Position numbers and translations under genes: made by a program
Assembly: GCA_903813345.2 (NCBI GenBank)
Contig: CAIIXF020000088.1
Coordinates: forward strand, 1 to 32,000
Direction of reading: 5' to 3'
DNA: 32,000 bases
From: Owenia fusiformis
Lineage: Eukaryota > Annelida > Polychaeta > Sabellida > Oweniidae
Notes under the pieces: generated by a model
Told to the model about the DNA's origin: nothing
The model's input: only the letters and a program-made list of their open reading frames with translations
The model's database searches: none
In this document: piece after piece, positions 8,696 to 18,620 of the stretch
How the letters are laid out: each line of letters opens with the position of its first letter
Position numbering within the stretch: position 1 is the stretch's first letter

Positions 8696-9054
8696 CTGAA
8701 AGAATAATAAATACAGGTTTCTATTAATGGACAATTTACGATAATTGATATTTTAAAAATCTGGTGTTGTACTAGAGACTGCGACATATATGTTGATTTC
8801 ATGGACATGCAATGTGTTATTTTTAATTGACCAGACTTTAAGCAATCATTATCACAAGGTACCTGTTTTGAGCATTGCTTATCTTTTTTAAAAATATCAC
8901 GTTAATGATGGATTTTTGGACAATTAAGAAATATTTTATACTTTCGGCAAATATAAACTCGGATTTTTTCTAAAATGTATTGATTGCGTTGATATTTTTG
9001 AGCATGTTAATAAAATGTATGTACTACTAAATCTTGAAAGCGGGATGTTTGATA
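8696..9054. other. unassigned AT-rich sequence
   Basis: No gene seen. A 23-base segment near 8729-8751 (CAATTTACGATAATTGATAT core) recurs in reverse orientation near 17604-17626, so part of this belongs to a dispersed repeat. Confidence 0.35.
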
Positions 9055-9485
9055 TGCCTTTCACATAATTAAGTATGTTTTACTAAATGTATACGATTTG
9101 TCAAACATTTGTATCCTCCAACACATCGGCCATTATTAATATACACTATTGATGCATTATTTTGGTAAAAGCTATGCCAGAAGGTACATTTTGATAACAT
9201 ATCTTCGATTGCAGACAATGGAGATATATGATTGAGTGTAGGTATTTCTGTCGTGAATTCAAGTTGTCTAGATTAGGCTGTCCAATATTTTGTATCCTCC
9301 AAACATTAAAATATCATCTTTGGGAAAAAATATTTCTAGATTATTATTTTGAGAAATGAAAGTACTTAATAAAAGTGTTTAGATCATTATTATTTAATTT
9401 TTAAATTATTTGAATTGTCTTTGTAAAACTTTATTAAGCATGTGTTGGAGGATACAAAATGACTTTAAAATTATGTGAAATATAA
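9055..9485. repeat. short inverted-repeat element with TTTGTATCCTCCAACACAT motif
   Basis: TTTGTATCCTCCAACACAT occurs at about 9108-9125 and, inverted, at 9440-9460. A further direct copy without the last bases is at 9287-9306. The outer flanks also match in inverted orientation (TTTCACATAATT near 9059 and AATTATGTGAAA near 9470). Together these outline a MITE-like or foldback unit of about 430 bases. No target duplication is clear, and it has no coding capacity. Confidence 0.45.
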
Positions 9486-9940
9486 AAGTTAAATCAAAAT
9501 TTAGTTGTATTCGTATTTTTATGTTTATATTTAAATTACAGCAAAGAATGAGTCATTGCCAAACCAAGAAACAATATATTTATTTCACTCTCAGTTTCAA
9601 ATATGATGATGACATTTGTGGGAATAGCGATGCATGTAACCTTTACATTTCTATTCAACATGCTATGCTTTCCTTTTATTTCCATGACCGACATATAACC
9701 ATACAACTTTGAATGATGTTTCTCATTCCCTCATTGCCCACGCTGCGTGTTTTTCCATGATATTATATTTTGAAGCCGTTTGTCGTTCCTTTTGATGAAT
9801 GTTTGGCCTTTACCCGAAATGATAAATGTTGCTTGTACATCTTAGTCATTGTAAGTGCCTGAATACTTTTATATCGATTCCAATAAAAATGATTGCATCA
9901 ATTGCAATCTTTCATTCCTCACATGAAATATGAACAACAT
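9486..9940. other. unassigned AT-rich sequence
   Basis: No supported gene. A 63-codon open frame (9521-9712) has no domain features. The sequence has no obvious repeat partner in this window. Confidence 0.35.
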
Positions 9941-10295
9941 GCCCATAGCCAGCTTTTAGTAAGGGTTGGGGGGGGGGGGGGCTCGAACCCACCCCCCTGC
10001 CCACACATCAAAAATTCCCATGACAGACCTTTTTGACCTTGAGAAGGTCGAATATTTTTTTGACCTTGAAAATGTCATTGAAGGTCAAATCTATAGTCAG
10101 ATTTGAACTTTTGAGAACTTCTAGATAGTTTTGAAAAAAGAATTGGTCAATTGAAGCAAGTTGAAAAAAGATGTTTTTGACCTTTTTTACCTTGAAAAGG
10201 TCACCGAAGGTCAAATCTTGAAGGTCAAACAGAAAGAATATCGTTCAAGATCGCACGAGCCCCCAATCTTCCCCACACACAGCCTGGCTAAGGGC
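9941..10295. repeat. MITE-like element with AGGTCA half-site core and G-run
   Basis: The left end (gcccatagccag... G-run ...ggctcg) is matched in inverted orientation by the right end (cgagccccc ... cctggctaagggc), giving imperfect inverted ends of about 45 bases around a 355-base unit. A run of 14 G lies at 9968-9981. The interior carries TGACCT/AGGTCA-type half-sites, including AGGTCA-4-AGGTCA near 10198-10213, shared with copies at 17095-17225 and 24941-25500. No open frame is supported. Confidence 0.5.
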
Positions 10296-10439
10296 CTGAG
10301 TAATATAAAGATAGACTTCAGAAAAAATGTGAGTGCGTGTTATTTGGAAAAAGAAATAACCCCAGTAACTTAAAATCATGATGGTCATTTCGAAAAAGAT
10401 CTTTTAGATTAGACGTGATCAAAAGCTATGAAACCAAAT

Positions 10440-10529
10440 TTAGTCTCCTGTTAAGAAGGTTGTAGTCATAGTTGGCACGCAGCTGTTGTCGCCGTTGTGT
10501 CGTTGGTCATCGGGCTCCTCATCTCCAAG
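10440..10529 (-). CDS. candidate terminal exon, unknown product
   Basis: On the minus strand a good acceptor (ggttcattttcag, AG at 10531-10530) is followed by 29 codons and a TAA at 10442-10440. The peptide begins LGDEEPDDQRHNGDNS, acidic and hydrophilic. The plus strand of the same bases is open too and reads as a possible transmembrane segment (AAVVAVVSLVIGLLI), so the strand is uncertain. A candidate upstream exon lies 65 bases away at 10595-10730; joining the two in the reading phase used here would keep VPVIK-LGDEEP in frame. Confidence 0.25.
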   Translation of the reverse strand, partial: LGDEEPDDQRHNGDNSCVPTMTTTFLTGD

Positions 10530-10594
10530 CTGAAAATGAACCTGAAGATAGACGAACTAAACTTATGTAATAATTGAATAAAAAATGTACTTAC

Positions 10595-10730
10595 TTTGAT
10601 GACAGGAACACGAAGACCTCTCGCCCATGATACTGTTTACGTGGACTGGATCTGATGGCTCAAAGTTGTACAAAACCTGATCCAGTCGCCTTAACTTGGT
10701 GTGTTCGCTGCATCTGTCTCATAGTTGTAC
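10595..10730 (-). other. candidate spliced exon (strong splice sites, no clean frame)
   Basis: A strong acceptor (tatctttcag, AG at 10732-10731) and a consensus donor GTAAGT (10594-10589) bracket 136 bases on the minus strand. Every frame has at least one stop. The best stretch is 38 codons containing LRRLDQVLYNFEPSDP. It could be a noncoding or UTR exon, a pseudogene exon, or chance. Inside is a palindrome, ACTGGATC...GATCCAGT, at about 10644-10685. The LINE at 10786 lies just upstream of this exon on its strand. Confidence 0.3.
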
Positions 10731-11036
10731 CTGAAAGATACAAGATAAGAAAATGAAAAATACAAGTATTCAACAAGCAGATGCATTTTTTTTTATCATA
10801 ATATATTTATTATCATTTTTACTTTTACAATTACAATTTACAATACATCATAATTCACACACATAAACACAGTTTTGGATACTTTTAATCGTTAACAAAA
10901 TTACCTCGTTGTTAACGAAATATAAAAACATAATAAATGGGACATGTTTGTACAACATAATCATAGTATACAGGTACATAGAATGGTGAAAATACAATAG
11001 GTAATAAAGACGCAAGTAAATACAGTTAGGTTTGTG

Positions 11037-12326
11037 TTAAAAACGTATCTCTAGTTTGTTAAGAATAGAAATCCATTTTTTAATAAAGATTGGCCTAGTC
11101 TGGTTTTCTGTTGATATTCTTAATTCATTTCTTAAGATATTTTTAAAACCGTTGATGTTGATTATCGAATTACTCAATTTGGAAGAGTGAATGTAATTTT
11201 TTGCGTAAAGCAGGCAATAGTTTAGTACGGATTTATTGTCATTTTCTTGATTATTTGTAACGCCTAGTAATATATCCCTATTGTTTAATTGAGTGTTATT
11301 GAAAAAAATTGACATGTCATTCCAGATATTCACTACTGTTGGGCAATCGATGTAGAAATGAAGGGTATCGTCGATTTGGCCAAGGTTACATTTGTCGCAT
11401 AAGTTTGATGCAGAGATTTTTTTATTAAACAGAAATAAATTGCATGGCGTGAGGTTTAATAAGAGTTTATATTGAAAGCTTTGTATTTTTGGTTCACGGG
11501 CAACTTCAAAAGGTAATCTAAATGTCGATTTCCATTCATATTCGGAGAGATTGTATTTTTCATTGAAGTATCGTTTCCCTGTTGGTTTTTTAAAAATATC
11601 TTTTATAATATGCCAGTATATTTGTTTGGTGTTTTCCAATTTTTCGGGATAGCATGAATTATTCCATAATATGTTACAAAAGGTGTAGTGATATTGTACT
11701 TTTGGAAAAAATCTTCGTATCCTAGTTATTCTCCATTTTCTTTCATAAGGTCTTTGATTTGTTTTACTCCCCGGATTTTCCAATTTGTGTAATTTACCGT
11801 TTCATTATTTATTGTTAACCATTTATTGTTCCAAATAGTTTCGTTCATTATTGTAGTTTTATCATAGGGTTCATCGTTGTGAACTTTACTCCAGGTTTTC
11901 ATAATTGAGAGATAAAAAGGTGGAAAAGTATTAAGGGCATCATTTTTGAATTTAGCTTGAAAGATTTCTTTTGAGTCAAGATTAGGGAATAATTTATAAA
12001 AGAAAAGTTTCCATTTGGCCCCGTCGTTATTATATAATCTCTTCACCCATTGTATTTGTAAAGCTTTTATCTGCGAGTCTAAATGGATTGATTTGATTCC
12101 TCCATTTTCTATTTCTCCTATTGTCGTAATATTGCTTGTTAGGGGTGGTTTGCCGTTCCACATTAAAAGGAATTAATAAGGTTTTGCACTTGTTCGATGA
12201 TATTGTTTGGAAAGAGAATGGTTGATGCAAGATATGTTAGTTTTGATATTGCAAGAGCTTTGATTATTGTATTTTTTCCAATTAGGCTTAAATTTCTCCA
12301 GTTCCAGATTTTGAAAAGGTTCTCTA
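11037..12326 (-). pseudogene. LINE ORF2 fragment: thumb and C-terminal Cys-rich region
   Basis: Three overlapping minus-strand frames continue ORF2. From about 12325 to 12168 the shifted frame carries WRNLSLIGKNTIIKALAISK, the conserved motif after the reverse-transcriptase thumb. A shift near 12170 leads to 12163-11726 (LMWNGKPPLTSN, GGIKSIHLDSQIKALQI), and another near 11750 leads to 11783-11037. That last piece contains REPKIQSFQYKLLLN and a CDKC...H...C zinc-binding-like motif (C-x2-C-x9-H-x4-C), as found at the C-terminus of L1/Tx1-group proteins. The frame ends at 11037 and is followed by a 3' UTR of about 240 bases. Each break is a small indel. Confidence 0.85.
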
Positions 12327-13765
12327 TTTTTTAACTTTTGAAGAAAAATTTAAGTCGTTTCTTTCGTTCATATCATGACTAAACCATATTCCTAATGCGT
12401 TAAACTTATCATTGTTTATTTGAATTTTGGAGGTTTGACTATGCGGTTGTATAAACGGGGGGTCATTTTTAAAGGCTCCCAGCCAACGTTCTTCAGTTTT
12501 ATTTAGATTTGGTTTCAACCCTGAAATTTCCGAAAAGGATTTTAAAGAGTTGAGTACTTGTTCGGTTGAGTCTATGGATTTTAGGAACATTGTAGTATCA
12601 TCCGCAAACATGGATATTTTTATCTCGACATTGTTAACATTTATACCTTTTATATTGACATTTTGTCGAATGGACGTTGCTAAAATTTCGGCGACAATAA
12701 TAAAAAGATAAGCCGATAGAGGGCAACCTTGGCGTACGCCACGAGTTGGAAAAAACATGGTAGATTGATACCCGTTATTTGAAGTGCAAGATTGTATATT
12801 TTTATAAAAAGTTTTAACCCATTTTATTAGCATTTCCCCAAAATTAAAAAGGGTAAGGGCTTTTTCGATGCATTTCCAATTAACTGAATCGAAAGCTTTT
12901 TCGAAATCTATTTGGAGAAGAATACCCGAAATATTCTCATTGGATGTATAGTTTATCATATCTTCGATTAATCGTATGTTTTCCCCTATATATCTTCCCT
13001 CAATATAAGATGTTTGGTCAAGATTAATTATAGTTGGCAAAACTTTCCTGATTCTATTGGCTATTGCTTTAGTGCACATTTTATAGTCCGTATTAAGGAG
13101 GGTGATCGGTCGCCAATTTTTTAAATACAATCTTGTTTTATCTTTCTTAGGGTTAAGGATAATTACTCCTTGTTTTTGGCTAACCGACATTTCCCCGGTT
13201 TGGAAGGCATAATTTAAACTATCTACAACAAGCGTTTTAATATCGGTCCAAAAAAAATTGTAAAAAGTTGTGGTGAATCCATCATTTCCGGGCGTTTTAT
13301 CATTCGGCATATTTTTCAAAGATACAGCGCATTCTTTTTCAGTTAACACACCCTCGCATGAATCCTTTCCAATATTAGAAAGTTTCTTTAAATGTAAGTC
13401 TTTTGTGAAGTTATTCATTCGTTCTATGTGCAAGTCTTCGTCGTTTAAGGATTCTCTATAAAGATTTTCATAAAAACGTTTTTCTTCCTCCAAAATTTGG
13501 TTTGATTTAGTTAATATGGTACCATCGTCTTTTTGAAGTTTAGTGATCGTTTTGTCAATAGAGTTTTTGTGTTCAAGGGATAAAAAATATTTACAGTTTT
13601 TTTCACCTTCTTCATACCATTTTGATTTTGATCGGATTATTGCAGCTTTAGTTTCAGTTTGACTCATATTCTCGACATCTGACTTAGTTGTAAAGTACTT
13701 TTCTTTGGTTTCATCGTTTACGTTATCGTTATTCATTTCTAGTTCAAGGGAATCAAGCTCTGATT
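12324..13765 (-). pseudogene. LINE ORF2 fragment: reverse transcriptase
   Basis: The longest intact piece is 470 codons from the ATG at 13736; in-frame sequence starts slightly upstream. It opens with the linker motif KSKWYEEGEKNCKYFLSLE, typical of L1/Tx1 elements, followed by LYRE, then fingers and palm motifs: NWRPITLLNTDYK, GRYIGENIRLIEDM, QIDFEKAFDSVNW, GVRQGCPLSAYLF and the catalytic FADD at about residue 376-379. All main catalytic aspartates are present. The frame ends at TAG 12324-12326 within an A-run, where a one-base shift leads into the thumb region. The enzyme would copy LINE RNA at the nicked target; this copy is inactive through truncation and frameshifts. Confidence 0.9.
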
Positions 13766-14279
13766 TTAATTAGAAATATTTTCTTTACGTAATTTTGCCG
13801 CGTGTATTGAATAGGTGATTGTAGAGGCACGGATGTCCGATTTGATTACTTCCCACAAAATACCTTTATTGTTTAGGTTTCCATGTTTGAGTTTAGATTC
13901 GTTAATGCATCGTTTAATTTTCAGGTTATACTCTGGATCAGTCAACAAACTATTATTAAACTTCCATAAGCCTCTACCAAGTTTTTCTGTGTTTAGGTTT
14001 ATACATAGATTAAGTATACTATGATCCGATAAAAGGCCGGGCAGAGTATGGATATATTCGAATTTGTTTAAAAGGTGTGAAGATATTAAAAAGTAGTCAA
14101 GACGCGATTGCCTGAAGGGTCTTTTTGTCTCCACGTGTATCTTTTAAGATTAGGATTGATACTTCTAAAAATGTCAATTAGGTCGAAAGTATTCATGAAA
14201 GATTCTATTTTAGTTGCGTAAGAACTGGTATGATCAGTTGCACCTCCAATTTTATCGAGTTTTGGATGAGATGGATGAG
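13766..14279 (-). pseudogene. LINE ORF2 fragment: AP-like endonuclease, C-terminal half
   Basis: The minus-strand frame from the truncation point reads PKLDKIGGATDH, then DLIDIFRSINPN and RYTWRQ, hallmarks of the exonuclease-endonuclease-phosphatase fold used to nick target DNA. Near 14125, at an A-run, the frame shifts by one base and continues as SRLDYFLISSHL and SDHSILNL, the last conserved endonuclease motifs. It then runs into a helical linker ending at a stop at 13766, where a second shift leads into the reverse-transcriptase frame. The earlier catalytic motifs, including the expected GDFN, are missing because of 5' truncation. Confidence 0.82.
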
Positions 14280-14290
14280 AAGCAGATGCA

Positions 14291-15273
14291 ATGTAGCTCT
14301 GTAGAAAGAATGCTGTATTGGAGTATATACATATTCTTTAAGAATAAATCGAAATGTGGTGTTTCGTTTTTCAAAGCAGTTGCGATATTGACTTGGCCCA
14401 ATGTGAAGTAGAAATGATTTAGGCAACTATCACAGACCACATGTGAAAAATGAAACATGACTTCATGGTTCTCAACAATTGAAAAATGTGTCGTTGTGGA
14501 ATAACCGTACTGAACCAGAGAGCAAAATCATCAAATGATAGAACTGACTATGTGTTACAGTACCTTGAACAAGATGGNNNNNNNNNNNNNNNNNNNNNNN
14601 AATGTATACATTTTCTTTCAAGACTCACAATGTTATGGGCATTTTTACCGTAATTCAAAGGGATTGGCCACTCTCAAAGCGCACCAATGGAAAGCTACTC
14701 TCATATTGAATGTCGATTTTACCAGGACGAAGTGTGTCTTCTAGTGAAATCAAGATAAATACTAATTAAACTGACATTGTTACGCGCGTTTTTCGTTGCT
14801 AATCAAAAACTGAACATTACATACGTTTTTATCACATTTAATAAAATTCTAATTGGGAAACTAGCTTATTTCAAAACTGTTGAAAAGTTGGTTCTTTTTA
14901 AAATCTACCGGAACATTAAAATTGGAAATAGATCTTCCAAAATATTGCGTTTTGACAATTAACATTACCTCGTTTTAAAAGTGTCTAACGTAAAACATCA
15001 ATTTCTATTTTAACTACAAAAACTAACGTTTACAAAAAATCTACCGTTAAAATAAATACTTTCTATAAGATCTGCAGTCAAACCTCCGGTATTTTGAAAA
15101 GAATTACTGTAAAACTAAAAAATACTTGTATATGGACACGTCGCAAAAAGTTCGCGCACATATTGTTACACATTTTCGCTTTTAAAGCCACAGAATGTGA
15201 CGTTTTATGGTACCATATTGTATTTTTGTGTAGGAGTGGACATGTCTAATATGTTCAACTTAGTCAGATGCTT
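14291..15273. other. unassigned AT-rich sequence containing an assembly gap
   Basis: No gene is supported. Open frames at 14214-14411, 14535-14744 and 14777-14962 lack domain features, and one of them crosses the run of N. The target-site copy of the LINE sits at 14280-14290, so this was contiguous with sequence left of 10786 before insertion. Confidence 0.4.
14578..14600. other. assembly gap (23 N)
   Basis: A run of undetermined bases. The true length and content are unknown. Confidence 0.99.
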
Positions 15274-15282
15274 TAACCCTAC

Positions 15283-16077
15283 TATCACACCAAACTAGTT
15301 TTCACTACAGTCTCGAAAACGGGCTTTGACTGTGTACGAACGGACTGGACGTACTTAAAACCGTTTGGGGTCTATTTACAAACTTCATCGAACGTAGTCG
15401 AAGGGATAGGTCCTCTAGAACTTAGAACATGCTCAAAATGTCCTCGTGGTCGATACTTTCCACAATTAGAACGAGTGACAACGTACTAACGACGAGCTGG
15501 ACATTCTACGAACGGAACCGTCGTACTTCAATCCTACTAAGGACGTTTTAACAACGAGTTGAACTGTCTGAGGACGTATTGAGAACGAGGTAGAACTAAT
15601 TGCAAACGGGTTTAAACTGATGAAGAACGTATTTAAGACTGCTTATGAACGAGTTAGCAAAACTATAGCTATCACACCAAACAAGTTGCCACTGCGTTCT
15701 TCAAAATTGGTTTTAAACTGTGTGCGAACGGAATGAACGTAGCTACAACGTTCTACGGCCTGTTTACGAATTCATGGAATTTCCCGGACGGGGAATGTGA
15801 TTTAGAATTTTGAATCGATTCAAAATTCGATGGCGACCATACCGTTCTGTAATCAGGTCATGATGACCTTCTCGACTAAGGGACGCGTTATACGATGTTG
15901 CACACCGACGTTGTGCGACCTGGACGAAATGCGAATGAGATGGATGTATTGAAGACTGTTTATGAACGAAGTAGCTAATTATTTTAGACATATTTCCCGA
16001 CCACAGTCAGATTGAGCACGTTTTACGACGTTTTCGTAGAACTGGCAAGAACGGATAAGAACTAGTTTGGTGTGATA
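15283..16077. repeat. inverted-end repeat unit, copy 1
   Basis: TATCACACCAAACTAGTT (15283-15300) is repeated exactly in reverse complement at 16060-16077, giving 18-bp inverted ends around a 795-base unit. A partial internal direct copy (TATCACACCAAAC at 15670) shows that the unit itself contains a diverged internal duplication of about 387 bases. The interior is studded with GAACG/ACGTA motifs at short intervals, which resembles the subterminal repeats of DNA transposons. No transposase frame is visible. The superfamily is unclear: the ends only loosely recall CACTA-type termini. Confidence 0.6.
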
Positions 16078-16083
16078 ACGGGA

Positions 16084-16575
16084 TAACCCTACTATCACAC
16101 CAAACTGGATTTCACTACAATCTCGAAAACGCGCTACAATTGTGTACGAACGGACTGGACGTACTTGGAACTTAAAACATGCTCAAAATATTCTCGTGAT
16201 CAATACGTTCTACAATTAGAACGAGTGACAACGTACTAACAACGAGCTTAACGTACTACGAATGGAACCATCGTACTTCAATCCTACTAGGGACGTTTCA
16301 ACAACGAGTTGAACTGTCTGAGGACGTATTGAGAACGAAGAAGAACTTATTGCAAACGGGTTTAAACTGATTAAGAACGTATTTAAAAGTGCTTATGAAC
16401 GAGTTAGCAAAACTGTAGCTATCACACCAAACAAGTTGCCACTGCGTTCTTCAAAACTGGTTTTAAACTGTGTGCGAACGGAATGAACGTAGCTGCAACT
16501 TTCTAAGGTCTATTTCCAAACTTCATGAACGTTCCCGGACGGGATGGTGATTTTAGATTTTTGAATCTATCTATA
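16084..16575. repeat. inverted-end repeat unit, copy 2 (truncated)
   Basis: A second head-to-tail copy of the 15274 unit begins with the same TAACCCTACTATCACACC stretch 810 bases later. It aligns with the first 530 or so bases of copy 1 but lacks about 60 bases near 16180. It stops after CCCGGACGGGATGGTGATTT, without the right-hand inverted end. Its internal TATCACACCAAAC copy is at 16420. Confidence 0.6.
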
Positions 16576-17094
16576 AAAAAAATATAATATTACATGGTGT
16601 ACAATTACTACGTACGTGTATTCTTGAACGTAACAGTTTCGAAACATGTAATCCCGTTTTAATAGTACTTGTAAGTACTTCATTTGTATCAACGCGATCT
16701 GAATCATTACAAGTGCATTATAACCTGGTATTTTCACATAGTTCTTTGTACTTCATTTGTATCAACGCGATCTGAATCATTACAAGTGCATTATAACCTG
16801 GTATTTCCACATGTTTTTTAAGAAAAATATGTGGAATTATACTTTAACATATTAATTATTTACACTACAAGTGTACGTGCATTTTCCGATTTGTCCTGTA
16901 GTCATGCCTAACTATCGTCAACAGACAGCTTCAAATATTAATGCTGTATAAATTCTCTGTACATTGAGGTTTAACCTTCATTTGTGTCGCCAATTATTTC
17001 GACGAAGGAAGCTGGGTGAGAAAAAGTGTTGATTTTATCAAATTTGAGTCAGTTCACCACCAATTATTTATCTCCAGGTTTTGACTCAATTTTT
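16576..17094. other. unassigned sequence with a 73-bp-period duplication
   Basis: Apart from the direct repeat at 16675-16812, no structure or gene is recognised. Confidence 0.4.
16675..16812. repeat. tandem duplication, two 65-bp copies
   Basis: The segment from GTACTTCATTTGTATCAACG to the CACAT end at 16739 recurs at 16748-16812 with one substitution. The 8-base spacer is GTTCTTT-like sequence, making a 73-base period. It appears to be a recent local duplication with no coding content. Confidence 0.9.
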
Positions 17095-17225
17095 GCACGT
17101 TCTGAGAACTTGAAGATGATTTTGGAATTGAATTGGTCAATTTGAAGTAAATTTAAAAAAGTCATTTTGACCTTGAGAAGGTCAAATATTTTTTTGACAT
17201 TGAGAATGCCATTGAAGGTCAGTAC
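17095..17225. repeat. fragment of the AGGTCA-rich dispersed repeat
   Basis: It shares TTCTGAGAACTTGAAGATGAT, GGTCAATTTGAAG and TGACCTTGAGAAGGTCAAAT with the interiors of 9941-10295 and 24941-25500. The ends are not preserved, so this is a partial or older copy. Confidence 0.6.
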
Positions 17226-18045
17226 TAGGTTTTTATTTTATTAAGGTGGCCTAAAGTGCTGCTTATTTTTTCGTGAAGCCACTCAGTAAAATTACGAGTT
17301 CTATGCACCCTGATGTCCAATCAACATCATTCGAGTATCTATGTGTTCCTGACACGTTTGGGCATCCGGTAATGACAACGTCTGCTCATTGTTTGCACGT
17401 GAAATTGATGTTATTCATAGATCATGTAGATTAACGAAAATATGTTAATTTTTTTCCTTTGACAATTGCTCAGGTAACGAAATGCCAATATAATTCCAAT
17501 GGGGCCGCTTACGAATTTGTAAAATATAATGTGTTTCCTCTACAATTCAAGAAAAAAAACATTGTCAAATGAATATTTTAATTTTCGAATTTTGTATTTT
17601 TTGAAATATCAATTATCGTAAATTGACCCTTTTATCATGAAAATGGCTAAACACTTGATCACAAACGTATAACCTTTTGTCTGTCTCCAACAACCAGATA
17701 ACTGTTACATAAAGCTTAAGCTTGGCTTATTTTTGGCCGTGAAAAGCTATCATGGAAATCCGACCATTATGTTTCAATAAATTACATTTAGAAGTTTTAC
17801 CGATACGTGATGATTTTCCTGGTATTCAAGGAAAGCCTTGATCTATTCTGAACCAAATTTACCTTATTGACATATTTTGTGATAAAAATTAATATTCTAC
17901 CAACGTTATTAGTAAAGTTTCCCTATTCAATGTAGATATTGTCATTCTTTTTATTGGTGTGTGGGGGGCATTGGACCATCTTTGCATCTCAACCCTCCTG
18001 ATGAAAATAGGAAAATTTAATGGTATATTTTACTGCGACGAAAAA
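17226..18045. other. unassigned AT-rich sequence
   Basis: No gene. It includes the reverse-orientation copy of the short segment also seen near 8729-8751 (here about 17604-17626). Nothing else was recognised. Confidence 0.35.
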
Positions 18046-18620
18046 TCCATAATCATATAGACAGGTTCCAATTTCAGAATATCTCAAGGGAAAGGGTTTT
18101 TGAGGCATTTTTTTAGAAAAAGCAACAGACCTATTTTTCTGGATCAGTTTTTCATGCTGATAAAGATATTAAAAGATGACAGCTCAACGGGGTGGTCACG
18201 ACACTGAATTTTAGCGTTTTTACCCCCCTGTGAAATTATTTTAGGGGGTACTATAATATTAGTTCATAACTCAAAGGATATATAAACCATTGTTCTAAGT
18301 TCTACAGCATACATTGTTAGTACAGAGATGAATACTACCCTAAAGTTATAGGTTGATATCTTTGTTGGTTTCGGAAAAATACAATTAATTAGAAAAAAAT
18401 ATGCAATTTTTGTCATTTTTTCTTGCTTATTTTATATTTGTAGCTTCAAGCAAAATATGATAACTTAAACAGCTCAAAGTAGTATTCTAACAACATTCCC
18501 AAGCTATGTGTGATATTGTAATACATCTATTATAGTGATGAAGTACTATTTTGTAATTTTAATATGACTTTATAGTGCCCTACCCCTGGTAAATAGAAGA
18601 AAGTTGGTGTGGTTTTCTTC
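18046..18620 (+). repeat. dispersed repeat, left copy (inverted relative to 25508-26058)
   Basis: Aligned by eye, this 575-base segment matches the reverse complement of 25508-26058 with moderate divergence. Anchors include GACAGGTTCC, AGCAACAGACCTATTTTT, GATATTAAAAGATGACAGCT, AACGGGGTGGTCACGACACT and GTGCCCTACCCCTGG. No open frame is conserved between copies, so this is a noncoding dispersed repeat or part of a larger element. The copies lie about 6.9 kb apart. Confidence 0.8.

Larger units (their letters stand above)
10786..14279 (-). mobile_element. 5'-truncated L1/Tx1-type LINE
   Basis: A non-LTR retrotransposon fragment of about 3.5 kb in minus orientation. The 3' end is a run of nine A on the minus strand (plus T-run 10786-10794). 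AAGCAGATGCA flanks it on both sides (10775-10785 and 14280-14290), an 11-bp target-site duplication that fixes both borders. It encodes an AP-like endonuclease tail, reverse transcriptase and a C-terminal Cys-rich region. Everything 5' of the middle of the endonuclease is missing, as is common when reverse transcription stops early. Several frameshifts make it non-functional. Confidence 0.9.

Noticed and set aside
9968-9981. 14-G run as a G-quadruplex regulatory site
   Set aside because: A single homopolymer at the edge of a MITE, more likely slippage; its length may also be unreliable.
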